64,000 bases of DNA from DVEG01 sp964405435 (GTDB taxonomy: Bacteria > Cyanobacteriota > Cyanobacteriia > Cyanobacteriales > Oscillatoriaceae), in contig CAYOOD010000002.1 in NCBI GenBank assembly GCA_964405435.1, positions 62,001 to 126,000 on the forward strand, in the 5' to 3' direction. The translations under genes were made by a program, and so were the position numbers. The notes below the pieces were generated by a model. The model had not been told where the DNA came from and made no database searches. It saw only the letters and a list, made by a program, of their open reading frames with translations. Every line of letters begins with the position of its first letter. The first letter of the stretch is position 1. Below, piece after piece: positions 16,948 to 26,900 of this stretch.

Positions 16948-18546
16948 TTAGAAGAGTACGATGTCGCTACCGGCGATCGTACCGCTGCTGAGTGTAAAGA
17001 TTGCGGTGGCATCGTTAATGCCATTCGTTCCACCCGTGGGATCGTAGTACACGACTTTGCTAGTGGGGTCGAACAGGATAACAGGCGTCGTCCCTGTATT
17101 TCCAGAAACTTGTGCGAAAGCGACCGCACCGGGGAAATTGGGATTGGTAAGACCAGTAAACGCAGTTCCGCGGAGGTATATCTTGTCAGTACCGCTGACA
17201 AAATCTGTGATGGTTTCTGAAATTGAACCGTCAGCGGGAGCATCGTAATAGAAGCGATCTGCTCCATCCCCGCCAGTCAGCGCATCTGCACCAAGCTGAC
17301 CGAAAATCGTGTCGTTGCCAGCGTCTCCCCTGATGTTATCGTTACCCGTCCCACCTTGGAGGAAGTCATTGCCTGCGCCACCGGCTAGGTTGTCTGTATC
17401 CTCAGTGTCACTACCAATGACCAGATCGTCGCCGTCACCGCCGTCCATTCCTGCTGTTGCAGTAGAGCCAGCCCTCAACGTGTCACTGCCGCTCAGACCG
17501 ACGACTAGGTCAGTGCCATCCGTTGTGAAGATGCTGTCATTGCCGGCACCACCCTCCAGGTATTGGAAGCCTTCACCGACTAGGATGTCATTGCCATCAT
17601 CGCCAAAAATAGCCGTTCCCGGCAGAGTGGAAGCTGTGCCACCAACACCGTCAAAAGAGTCATCGCCGGCACCGCCGTAAAGGGTATCGGTTTCAGCTGC
17701 GGTAACTAGGGTGTCATTGCCAGCATCCCCGTATAGGGCGTTGCCCCCGCCCGATCCGGTAGCGCCAGCAGCGCCACCAGCAGCATCCCGGGATTCGATG
17801 AAGTCGTTGCCCTGCCCTCCGTACAGCGTGGCTGCCGTAGTGGTAATCGTAGTGTCGGTGACGTCAGTCAAGATAAGGGTGTCATTACCTTGATTGCCGT
17901 ACATAACGACGCCTTGTGCGTTAGCGCCCGAGGTAATGCTGTCGTTGTCGTTGGCTGTCGCGGCTGGGTCAATATCGCCGAAGATGGTATCGTTGGCACC
18001 GCCGCCGATAATTGTGTCGGCACCCTTGTCGCCGGAGAGGACGTTGCTCGACGAGCCGGCGAATGCTTGCACAAGGTCGTTGTCCTGGCCGCCATAGATG
18101 CTGTCTTTACTGCCGCCCCCAAACAGTTTGTCCCTTCCCTGATTGCCATAGAGGGAGTTGCCGCCTGTGGGTACTCCTGAAGCTCCGAGGATGGGATCGA
18201 GGGGGGAGCCTGTGGCTGCTGGAGCCCCACCGACTATACTGTCGTCGCCGTCTCCACCGTAGAAGAAATCCCTGCCGACGTTGGCTCCACTCAGGGTGTC
18301 GTTGCCCTTGTCGCCATATAAAAAGCTGCTTCCTTTAGAGCTTGACAGGTTGTCGTTATCCTGACCGCCGAAAAGGGTATCGTTTGGGCCTTGGCCGATG
18401 AGCAGGTCGTTCCCTTCGTTGCCGTAAATTAAACTGCTGCCACCGCTGAAGGTTTGGATTAAGTCGTTGCCCGCTAGCGCCTGAACTACATCAGGCCCCT
18501 CTAGAAGCTGGAGTACGTTGTTTTCATCGTTGAGTATTCTCACCAT
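16948..18546 (-). CDS. RTX calcium-binding repeat protein (type I secreted)
   Basis: A 532-residue, very acidic, Gly/Asp/Asn-rich protein built almost wholly of RTX nonapeptide-like repeats (GGxGxDxLx variants such as YGNQGNDTL, YGGDGDDSI, GGAGNDFLQGG), which form Ca2+-binding beta rolls outside the cell. The C-terminal ~100 residues (from about 430, GADRFYYDAP through ITDFVSGTDKIYL to the hydrophobic end SDIVLF) look like the uncleaved C-terminal secretion signal region of cyanobacterial RTX proteins. There is no Sec signal and no enzymatic domain. Probable substrate of a type I exporter such as the one at 8.6-13.4 kb (inference). It ends at a strong terminator. Confidence 0.93.
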   Translation of the reverse strand: MVRILNDENNVLQLLEGPDVVQALAGNDLIQTFSGGSSLIYGNEGNDLLIGQGPNDTLFGGQDNDNLSSSKGSSFLYGDKGNDTLSGANVGRDFFYGGDGDDSIVGGAPAATGSPLDPILGASGVPTGGNSLYGNQGRDKLFGGGSKDSIYGGQDNDLVQAFAGSSSNVLSGDKGADTIIGGGANDTIFGDIDPAATANDNDSITSGANAQGVVMYGNQGNDTLILTDVTDTTITTTAATLYGGQGNDFIESRDAAGGAAGATGSGGGNALYGDAGNDTLVTAAETDTLYGGAGDDSFDGVGGTASTLPGTAIFGDDGNDILVGEGFQYLEGGAGNDSIFTTDGTDLVVGLSGSDTLRAGSTATAGMDGGDGDDLVIGSDTEDTDNLAGGAGNDFLQGGTGNDNIRGDAGNDTIFGQLGADALTGGDGADRFYYDAPADGSISETITDFVSGTDKIYLRGTAFTGLTNPNFPGAVAFAQVSGNTGTTPVILFDPTSKVVYYDPTGGTNGINDATAIFTLSSGTIAGSDIVLF

Positions 18547-19686
18547 GTTCGGGGTTCACTCCTCTGTTGCGCGTCGTAATGATTGTGATAGTAGCAAGTA
18601 CGGCTAATGCCTGAAACCCTTGACTTTGACTTGCGCAGTCGTCTATTCTATCAGCCCGCTGCAAGTCTAGCCTACTTTACCGTTCGGTGTCTAGCCTGTG
18701 GCGATTGAAAACTCTTGATGGCTGGCGTCCCTCCATATTGGCGTTGCTCATCGCTCTGTTGACAACTTCTCTTTGCTTGACTCCGGAAACGCTGCCGTCG
18801 ATCGCCGACTTCATAGAGTTTAAAGGTTGAGGGCCGGATAGCCAGTCCCGCTTGCTGGGAAGTGAAATTAAGTTGGTATCACAGAAGACTATTTTTATCT
18901 AGGTGAAGTTCCGGCAGCGATCGCGGATGGGGCAAAAAAGTTGATTCCGCCTAGCTCTTGCTATTGATTCAATGGGATCGTTACAAAGCTTACTTTCCTC
19001 CCACGCCCGAACGGTCACTGCAGCAATAGGTGCCAGCGGTTATTCCCAGCAGGCGAATTGGAGACTCGCCTAGCCGAAGAAACCGAGGTCAAACTCGAGA
19101 AGATGGTAGCAATTGGCGATCGCCCCACCCTCTGACACATTATAAAACATTGTCCTGACTTGGGTTTCGAGAATTGCAGCAGCGCTTTTGCAGGCAAAAG
19201 TGAGGCTGTCCAATTCTACTTCCCGAACTAATATACCTTAAGTCGCGCTCTGACAGTGACTCTGGCTGCTGGCCGTGCGATCGGGTGCGGCTGCGAGTAG
19301 CGAGACTGGAACGTGCATATATATAGATGTCGGCAGGCACCCTTTTCCCGGAGGTTGCTTCTGTTCGGGCGATCGTCCCCGTGAAGGCACGGCGATCGCC
19401 TCTGGGAGACGAAAGGAAAAAATCCTCGGCGAGTGCGATCTCGATGAGCATTGCGGCGATCGCTTTCCCGCCACCCCGGTACGGGCTAGTTTGGGAGGTG
19501 GGCTGGCGGAAAGCTGAGGAGATATTGGCCCAGCATTCAGCAGGCTGGCAGCAGCGGGATCGCTGGAGCGTGCCGATCGCTGCAGGAAAATTCTCGTCAC
19601 AGGGAGAAACTAAAATAAATGTAAAATGTCATCCTGAAGGCAACCCAGCGCTGCTCTGGCACCGCTGGCGATCGCTTTGACGAGAT
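18547..19686. other. 1.1-kb region without a clear gene
   Basis: No convincing intact gene on either strand. Short coding-looking pieces occur on the plus strand, one around 18876-18966 (reading ITEDYFYLGEVPAAIADGAKK) and one around 19050-19110 (GELETRLAEETEVKLEKMVAIG). They are separated by stops and may be decayed gene remnants. The 5' part should hold the promoter of the RTX gene (minus) and the 3' part that of the TPR glycosyltransferase (plus). Several GCGATCGC sites are present. Confidence 0.4.
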
Positions 19687-22020
19687 GTGAGGCCACCGGA
19701 AGTGATTCTAGAGTCAGCTCGAACTTCATACAATACCGGCAACCAGTTGAAAGAGGCTGGCAAGCTGGATGAGGCCATTGGTCACTACCAACAGGCGCTG
19801 CAAGTCCAACCCGATTGCGTTGAGGCACTCAACCAATTGGGCGCGGCGTATTACCTCCAGGGCAAAATCGGGGAGGCGATCGCCCTCGTTCAGCAAGCCA
19901 TCAAGATTCAGCCGGACTTTGCCGAGGCTTACAAAACGCTGGGGAACCTGCTGCAAGCCCAGGGCAAGCTCGATGCAGCCATGCGGGCTTACACCAAGGC
20001 AATAGAAATCAAGCCGGATTTGGCAGAAGCCCACGCTAACCTCGGAAGCATGTTTTATCAGCAAGGGCGGCTCGATGAAGCGATTGCTTCTTATAAAAGA
20101 GCAGTTGCCCTCAAACCGGACTTGGCGGGTGCCTACTGGAATCTCGGCAATGTCTCGAATCAGCTAGGGCGGCTCGGCGAAGCGATCGCCTATTGGCAGC
20201 GGGCTCTCGCACTCAAACCCGATTTGGGTGGGGCCGAGTTTCAGCTAAAGTTGGGCAATGCTTTTTTGGTGCTGGACAAGTTCGATGAGGCCATTAAAAG
20301 CTTTCAACGGGCGATCGCTCTCAAACCTGACTCGGCAGAAGCACTCGCCAGTTTGGGTTCAGCACTTCTGCGGCAGGGCGATTTGCAAGGTGAGATCGCT
20401 GCGGGTCAATTCAATCTAGCAGTTAACAGTCTTTTGAAAGCCATTGCAATCCAACCGGACCTGACTCTAGCTCACCAAGAGTTGTGGCGGTTAATCGTCA
20501 GTTTAGGAACCGAGGACAATCAATTTGCGCCTTTGCGGCGGATGGCTGACAGATATCTCCAAGTAGGCGGAGAAGTCAGCCAGTTAATGGGACTAGCGGC
20601 AGGCGCGATCGCCTATCTAAAATCTGGATTGAATGCCACCGCTAGGGAAAAATTTACTCAAATAGATTCCCAAATTTCTCAAAAACCGGAGAATTTGAAT
20701 CCCTTCAATATAGCAGCTCTTTACAGCAGTATCCTATTCAGCGCTCCGCACTTTCGAGACGACCTGAAAGCCAATACAAGCTTGTTTGGAGTTTTGGCAA
20801 AGCCGTACAGCCATTATCTTGAGGAGAGCGTCAAGTCCAGGCAGGCAAAACCAGACTACAGTCGCCAAAAAATCAGCGGTGAAAGCCCCCTAAAAATAGG
20901 CTTTTTGTCCAAACACTTTAGAAGACATTCTGTAGGGTGGTGCAGTGCTGACATTATTGGGGAGTTAGCTCACCTGACCCCTCACATACACCTGTATATC
21001 ACCGATCCGCTAAAAGCAGACGAGCTCACCCAAAAATTTGAAAAGGCAGCAGCCAAATTACATTTACCGCAGAAAGCCCTTGGAGATTCTCATTCAGCCG
21101 TGGGGGTAATTGTCGAACAGATATTAAAAAATGAGATAGATATTTTGGTAGATTTGGACTCTATAACAGTCCCCATTCAGCCAGCAATCCTCTACAAGCA
21201 ACCCGCTCCAATTTGCATCTCTTGGTTGGGATTCGAGCCGCCATTTCTCTCGGAAGAGAATTATTTCCTGACTGACTGGCACGCCCACCCAGACGGGACG
21301 GAAAAGCTCTACACAGAGCAATTAGTCAGGATGCCTGACTCATTTGTAGCGGTTTCTGGCTTTGAAAGCAGAGCCGTAAATGCCGAAGCGGTTCGCAAAG
21401 CCATGAGAATTGGCTCGGATCAGGTCGTCTATTTGTGCGTGTCAGCGGCTAGCAAGCTGAACAGCGAACTGATAGAAGCCCAGGTCAAAATCCTCAAGGA
21501 AGTGCCAGACAGCTTGTTACTTTACAAAGGTCTAGGGGATGCAGAGGTCGTTCGGGCGGCGTACAAGCAAGCTTGTGAATCTCAGGGCGTTGGTTTCCAG
21601 CGGGTGAAATTTCTAGAGCGATCGCCCTCAGAGGAAGAACACCGTACTATTTACCAAATCGCCGACATACTTTTAGATTCCTATCCCTACAATGGCGGCA
21701 CTCACAACTTAGAAGCGTTGTGGTTTAATTTGCCAATGGTGACTCGTGTAGGAGAGCAAGGGTTGGCTCGGATGGGGTATTCCTTCCTGAAATCTTTGGG
21801 AATTGAGGCGGGTATCGCTCACTCTTGGGAAGGGTATGTCTCCTGGGGAATTCGATTGGGGCAGGATGCGGCTTTGAGGCAGGAGATTCGAGAAAAATTG
21901 TTCAAATCCAAGCAGCAAGATTCTCTGGCACCGCTGTGGAATCCGAAAAAATTTGCTGCCGATATGTATGCAGTGTTTGAGGAACTTTTAGCGAGAAAAA
22001 TTGCAGCGGTATCGTCCTGA
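19687..22020 (+). CDS. TPR + SPINDLY/O-GlcNAc-transferase-like glycosyltransferase
   Basis: 777 residues. Residues ~5-280 contain about eight tetratricopeptide repeats (LDEAIGHYQQALQVQPD-type), which present the acceptor. Residues ~390-765 form a GT41-like catalytic region with FLSKHFRRHSVGWCSADII, CISWLGFEPP, VRMPDSFVAVSG, SYPYNGGTHNLEALWFNLP and an end motif ERSPSEEEHRTIYQIAD. Soluble, cytoplasmic. The start is GTG at 19687 with no clear Shine-Dalgarno site; a later start is possible because the first TPR begins soon after. Followed by the paralog at 22144 after a repeat-bearing spacer. Target (protein or glycan) unknown. Confidence 0.88.
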   Translation: MRPPEVILESARTSYNTGNQLKEAGKLDEAIGHYQQALQVQPDCVEALNQLGAAYYLQGKIGEAIALVQQAIKIQPDFAEAYKTLGNLLQAQGKLDAAMRAYTKAIEIKPDLAEAHANLGSMFYQQGRLDEAIASYKRAVALKPDLAGAYWNLGNVSNQLGRLGEAIAYWQRALALKPDLGGAEFQLKLGNAFLVLDKFDEAIKSFQRAIALKPDSAEALASLGSALLRQGDLQGEIAAGQFNLAVNSLLKAIAIQPDLTLAHQELWRLIVSLGTEDNQFAPLRRMADRYLQVGGEVSQLMGLAAGAIAYLKSGLNATAREKFTQIDSQISQKPENLNPFNIAALYSSILFSAPHFRDDLKANTSLFGVLAKPYSHYLEESVKSRQAKPDYSRQKISGESPLKIGFLSKHFRRHSVGWCSADIIGELAHLTPHIHLYITDPLKADELTQKFEKAAAKLHLPQKALGDSHSAVGVIVEQILKNEIDILVDLDSITVPIQPAILYKQPAPICISWLGFEPPFLSEENYFLTDWHAHPDGTEKLYTEQLVRMPDSFVAVSGFESRAVNAEAVRKAMRIGSDQVVYLCVSAASKLNSELIEAQVKILKEVPDSLLLYKGLGDAEVVRAAYKQACESQGVGFQRVKFLERSPSEEEHRTIYQIADILLDSYPYNGGTHNLEALWFNLPMVTRVGEQGLARMGYSFLKSLGIEAGIAHSWEGYVSWGIRLGQDAALRQEIREKLFKSKQQDSLAPLWNPKKFAADMYAVFEELLARKIAAVSS

Positions 22021-22032
22021 ACTCGTGAACTC

Positions 22033-22122
22033 GTTACCAGGCTCAGCTTGGTAACGCAACAACGGGAGGCTCTGCCTCCAGTCATTAGATTTTCACGACT
22101 CAATTAGGAAGGCTATATAACG
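22033..22122. repeat. Dispersed repeat cluster between paralogous glycosyltransferases
   Basis: Three elements lie head to tail. An inverted repeat 22033-22055 (GTTACCA...TTGGTAAC) is followed by the palindrome GGAGGCTCTGCCTCC at 22065-22079 (same word as at 50-64). Then 22090-22122 is the inverted counterpart of the left end of the MITE-like element at 51482 (shared core CCTAATTGAGT.GTGAAAA and TATATAGC). This indicates an inserted or decayed mobile repeat in the spacer. Confidence 0.6.
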
Positions 22123-22143
22123 GCTAAAGTAGAGTAAAAAACA

Positions 22144-23961
22144 ATGCAGAATGAGCCGGCACCTGCGAACGAGGCTATTAAGCGCTATCAAAACGCGATC
22201 GCCACCGATCCCGAAAATGCAACAGCTCACTACAACTTGGGCAACGAACTGGCAGCGCGGGGGTTAATCGACAAGGCGATTCAAAGTTATCAAAAAGCGA
22301 TCGCCCTCAAACCTGACCATGAAAACGCACACTACAATTTAGGGAATACCTTCGCAGCGCGGGGCAAAATCAGCGACGCGATCGGCAGCTATCAAGCGGC
22401 TATTGCCATCAAACCTGACTTCGCTGAGGCTTACTGGAACTTGTTTGAACTACTCACCAGGCAGGGGAATTTTGCCGAAGCCAGAGAAGCTGCTCAGCGG
22501 TATATCCAACTGTGCGCCGATAGCAAAAAGATATTGCCCGCAATTACTTTAGTCAGTACCTACCTAAAATCGGGTTTAAGTCAAGCTGCTCAGGATGAAT
22601 TTATAGAGCTGGAGAATCTCGTATACCAAAGCTGGGATAAATTAGAGCCGCCAGAAATAGAAAGAATTTATACAAATATTTTATTTGAGTTACCGTATTT
22701 GCGAGATGATGTAGCCGCCAATGCTAAATTAGCAAAATTTATTGGTAAATTATATACGGAAAAGCTTCTCGCGAATCGCCTGCGAAATGAGGAAAGGATA
22801 GGAGCGAGAGCGATCGCGCCAGACGGATTGAGAATCGGCTTCCTCTCGCCGCACTTGTGGAGGCATTCGGTTGGGTGGTGCAGCGCTGATATCATTCAAG
22901 AACTATCCCGGCTGACTCCTCATATTTATTTGTACGTTACCAATCCAGATGAGTTTAAATCCGACGATAGAACTCAGTTATTTACCAAAGTAGCGGCTCA
23001 ATTCTATCAGGGAGTTAAGCTGTCTAATGGCTCGGTTAAGGTAGAGAAAATTATCGAGAAGATAGGTGAAGATAGGCTAGATATTTTAATCGATATGGAT
23101 TCGGTGATGCTTCCGGTACACGGAGAGATACTCTACAGTCAACCCGCACCCGTCTGCATCTCCTGGCTGGGATTTGACGCGCCCTACATTTCCGAGAAAA
23201 ATTACTATCTCGGTGACGGGCACACGCACCCGCCCGAAATCGAACCGCATTACACGGAGCAGATAGTGAGGATGCCCGACTCTTTTGCGGCTGTTTCTGG
23301 ATTTGTCAGCGCTGCAGTGAATCGAGAAGCCATGAGAAGATCGCTGCGGATTAGTACCGATCAAGTTGTTTACTTGTGCGTGGCTCCGGGAAGTAAGTTT
23401 AATAGTGAGTTGGCGAAAGCTCAAGTGCAAATTCTCAAGCAGGTGCCTGACAGCGTTTTGCTGCACAAAGGAAAAGGCGATCGCCAAGTAATTCAAGCCA
23501 TGTACAAGCAAGAATGCGAAGCGCAGGGGGTTGGTTTCTATCGGCTGAAATTTTTAGAGCGATCGCGCACAGAGGAAGAACACCGCACCATTTACCAAAT
23601 TGCCGACGTGCTGCTAGATTCCTATCCCTACAATGGCGGGACTCACAATCTAGAGGCGTTGTGGTTTAACTTGCCGCTGGTGACGCGGGCGGGGGATCAA
23701 GCGCTTTCTCGAATGGGTTATTCGTTTTTGAAAACCCTGGAAATTGAGGCGGGGATCGCTCACTCTTGGGAAGAGTATGTCGAGTGGGGGATTCGATTCG
23801 GGAAAGACAGCGCTTTCAGGAATGAAATTCGCGATCGCCTGCTCAAAGCCAAGCAGCCAGATTCTCTGGCACCGCTTTGGAATCCCAAAAAGTTTGCCAG
23901 CGATATGTATGCTGTTTTTGAGGAACTTTTAGCCAGAACCGCCAGCGATCGCCCTTCCTAA
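22144..23961 (+). CDS. TPR + SPINDLY/O-GlcNAc-transferase-like glycosyltransferase, paralog
   Basis: 605 residues. Three to four TPRs at the N-terminus (LIDKAIQSYQKAIALKPDHENA), then a GT41-like domain closely matching the upstream paralog: FLSPHLWRHSVGWCSADII, CISWLGFDAPY, VRMPDSFAAVSGF, SYPYNGGTHNLEALWFNLPL. The pair clearly arose by duplication, with loss or gain of TPRs. The ATG at 22144 directly follows an A-rich leader. Its stop codon overlaps that of the convergent gene at 23958-27050 by 4 bp. Confidence 0.88.
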   Translation: MQNEPAPANEAIKRYQNAIATDPENATAHYNLGNELAARGLIDKAIQSYQKAIALKPDHENAHYNLGNTFAARGKISDAIGSYQAAIAIKPDFAEAYWNLFELLTRQGNFAEAREAAQRYIQLCADSKKILPAITLVSTYLKSGLSQAAQDEFIELENLVYQSWDKLEPPEIERIYTNILFELPYLRDDVAANAKLAKFIGKLYTEKLLANRLRNEERIGARAIAPDGLRIGFLSPHLWRHSVGWCSADIIQELSRLTPHIYLYVTNPDEFKSDDRTQLFTKVAAQFYQGVKLSNGSVKVEKIIEKIGEDRLDILIDMDSVMLPVHGEILYSQPAPVCISWLGFDAPYISEKNYYLGDGHTHPPEIEPHYTEQIVRMPDSFAAVSGFVSAAVNREAMRRSLRISTDQVVYLCVAPGSKFNSELAKAQVQILKQVPDSVLLHKGKGDRQVIQAMYKQECEAQGVGFYRLKFLERSRTEEEHRTIYQIADVLLDSYPYNGGTHNLEALWFNLPLVTRAGDQALSRMGYSFLKTLEIEAGIAHSWEEYVEWGIRFGKDSAFRNEIRDRLLKAKQPDSLAPLWNPKKFASDMYAVFEELLARTASDRPS

Positions 23962-26900
23962 CTCAGCGGCACCCACCGAGGTATTACGGTGCGGTCATTT
24001 GGTAAGGGCAGTTGAGCAGCGCGCCGGTATAGCATGGCTGCTAGCAGATTGTTGAGCGCTTTCAACTCCTCAAATCCACTCGCTAGCTGCGCGGCTAATT
24101 CATCCGCAAAACTCTGCTCTGTTTCGGTTAGGGGTTCCTCGAAAAAACCGCTTTCAAACAGAGTTTGATGTACCTTGCCCAAATTCCCCAAATAAAAACT
24201 TTCCAGTTGCTCAGGTGCCGCACTCAGCCAAAAATCCGCCACCTGCTTGCGGATTTGCCGGAGTTCCCCTAGCACGGATTCATCTGAAGAATCGATTTGA
24301 TAAAGCGTCGCGCAGCCCGTCAGGTGATTGAAAAAATCGGCGGATTCTATTCCTGGCTCCCCAGAATCGGTGGATTTGCTTTCAAAAGTAACTTGAATTG
24401 GCGCTATGTGTTTTTGAAAGAGTTCTAGGAATACAGCACCCATTTTATGAGAGTAGGAGCGACTGTCGATAAAACCGGGGTTGCTGCTCATTTTTTCCTG
24501 AATCTGTTCGCGCTTTTGGCGGCGCATTTCGGGATTGGTTGCGAGTTCAACTGCTAATTGAATATAAGCTTCTTCGCTAGCTGTAATTAAATCAGTGACT
24601 TGCAGTTCCCGCAGCAATGCGGCAGCCTGCCTGAAGCGCAAAGCGCTACCATCCATTACCACTGTTGGCAGCCCCACCTCCAAGGCATCAACTAGCGAAG
24701 TCGCTCCAGAGTAAGGAAAAGAATCGAGATAAACATCGGCGAGCTTGAGGCATTCTTTGACATCTGCCAGACTCGGCATTGTATCGATCGCCACTAGGCG
24801 TTCTTTTTCAATTCCATAGCGATCGAAAATGGCACCCATTGCATTCAAGAAACGCTCCTTAGCTAAATAAGAAACAGTCCAGTTTGGGTTAAAGGGATAT
24901 AAAACGAGGACAGAATTAGGAACAGCAGCCAGAATTTTTGCCCAAGCTTCCCTCAGCTCTGGAATAATTTTGTAAAAATTTGCGCCGGAAATAAACACAA
25001 TGCTTTCCTCGGTTGCGCCCCAGCGCGATCGGTCAGGTTTTCCTACAGCCGCCCCTGACGGTAGCGGGTGACTGAAACACAAACCGGAACCCTCAATCGT
25101 TATCAATTTCTCTCGATAATATTCTGAATCTGCCTGCATCGGTGCAGTCAGTTCGCCAGCAATATAATAGTCGATATGGCGCATACCGGTCGTGACTGGC
25201 GACATTAAGGACATCAACTGTACTCGTGCTAGTCGATGCAGGCTTAGAAGGACTAGCGCAGAGGTGACAGCCGTTACATTACTGCCAATCAATAGAATAT
25301 CCAGGTCATCGGCGCGTATCGCCTCCACCTGAGAGGCTAAATCGGCGGGAAGTTTGACTAGGCGATCGGCGCGGCTGGAGCAGTATTGCTCCAATGGGTG
25401 TTCGGTGACGTTGAAACTATACAGTATAATTTGAAATAGGTCTTTGTCGAGATACTCGAAAGCCGGAATTGTGGCGAAAGTTTCGGTTTTTAGACTAAAA
25501 TGGAGGTTCAAAACTCCCAGGTAAATTTTTTTTCTGTAAGTAGGCCTTTCGGGAAAAATGTAATCGATGTGAAAGCCACGTTTTGTCAGAGCAAATTCCA
25601 TTATATCGGCACGTTTAGTGTAGATATTCTTTAGATTCGCACTGCTAAAGTACAGGAGTGAAAAAACTGTATTCTGGGTAAAAAATAAAGCCGTGTCCTG
25701 CCAGAGTTGTAAGGCTGGGTTATTAAAAATGTTTGCGTGCAATCTTTCCACCCACTGTTTCATGTGGCGGTAGTAGCTATCTACTTCTCCAATTTCCTGA
25801 AAATATGGAGGATAGTCAACGGCGTATTTGATATATTCGTTGAAAAACCACTTGGGTATAGGAGCGCTTTCATACTGCAACGGCAACTGGTGAGCATAGC
25901 AGTACAGAATGGCTGCTTGTAAATACTGGATGGCATCGGGAGCCTCAAATCCTCTACCTACCCGTGTGGCTAGCTCACTTGCAAAAACCCGTTCAGTCTC
26001 TGTCAGTGGTTCATCTTTAATACCGCTGATGAGCAGGAGGTGATGGAGCTTGCCCAAATTGCCCGAATAGGCAGTTGGCAGTTGATCTCTGGGTGTAATC
26101 AGCCATAACTCAGCTACTTTTTCTCTGAGTTTGCGCAGCTCCGCTAGTTCTGATTCATCGGGATATCGCCCGTCAACCTGACTGACTAAAGATAGCAATT
26201 TGTCAGTCAGCTTGATCTTCCGTTTTTGGCTGAAAACCTGGAGGATCTCCCGGGCTAAAAGAAAACGTCCTAATTTCCCTAGGGGTGCGTATGCGGGAGA
26301 CAACCAGGCTATATCTTTGTAAGCTGCTATGGCAGCACTTATACCGGGATTAGTGGCTTGAAATAAGGGCAAGCCCTCGCCTTGGACAAATTCTCGCGCT
26401 CTTTCTAAGGGCTTGAGCCAGCGATTTTCTCGGTGAATGGCGACGGTTTCCAGCGTCCGAATTTTTCCCTGAAAAACCATAGAAGCAACTAGAACCCAAT
26501 CACCGTTCATAGCTTTTGGCATCAAGCATTTTGACAAAATATCGCGACGCATAACTGAATATAATGCGCCGTTATCCGATACTTGTGCATAGAAAGATAA
26601 TATTCTTTCTGTTGCAGAGCTTTGCCCTAAATTTATGCGATTGCCGTCACCAATAAACTTTTCACCGTCATAGTATTTCGGCTGCCCGCAAGCGAGAGCG
26701 TAATCGGGGTTATCTAATAAAAATTTTGTACAAATGCTGACATAAGTAGATTCTATCCAGTCGTCCTGACTTAGCCACATAAAAAATTCGCCGCGAATCA
26801 GGTTAAAAACTGCTCTGAAGTTGTCAGTGAGCCCCAGATTTTTTGGCTGGCGGATGTATCTAATTCGGCTGTCTCGCTGGCAAAATTCTTGGCAAACAGC

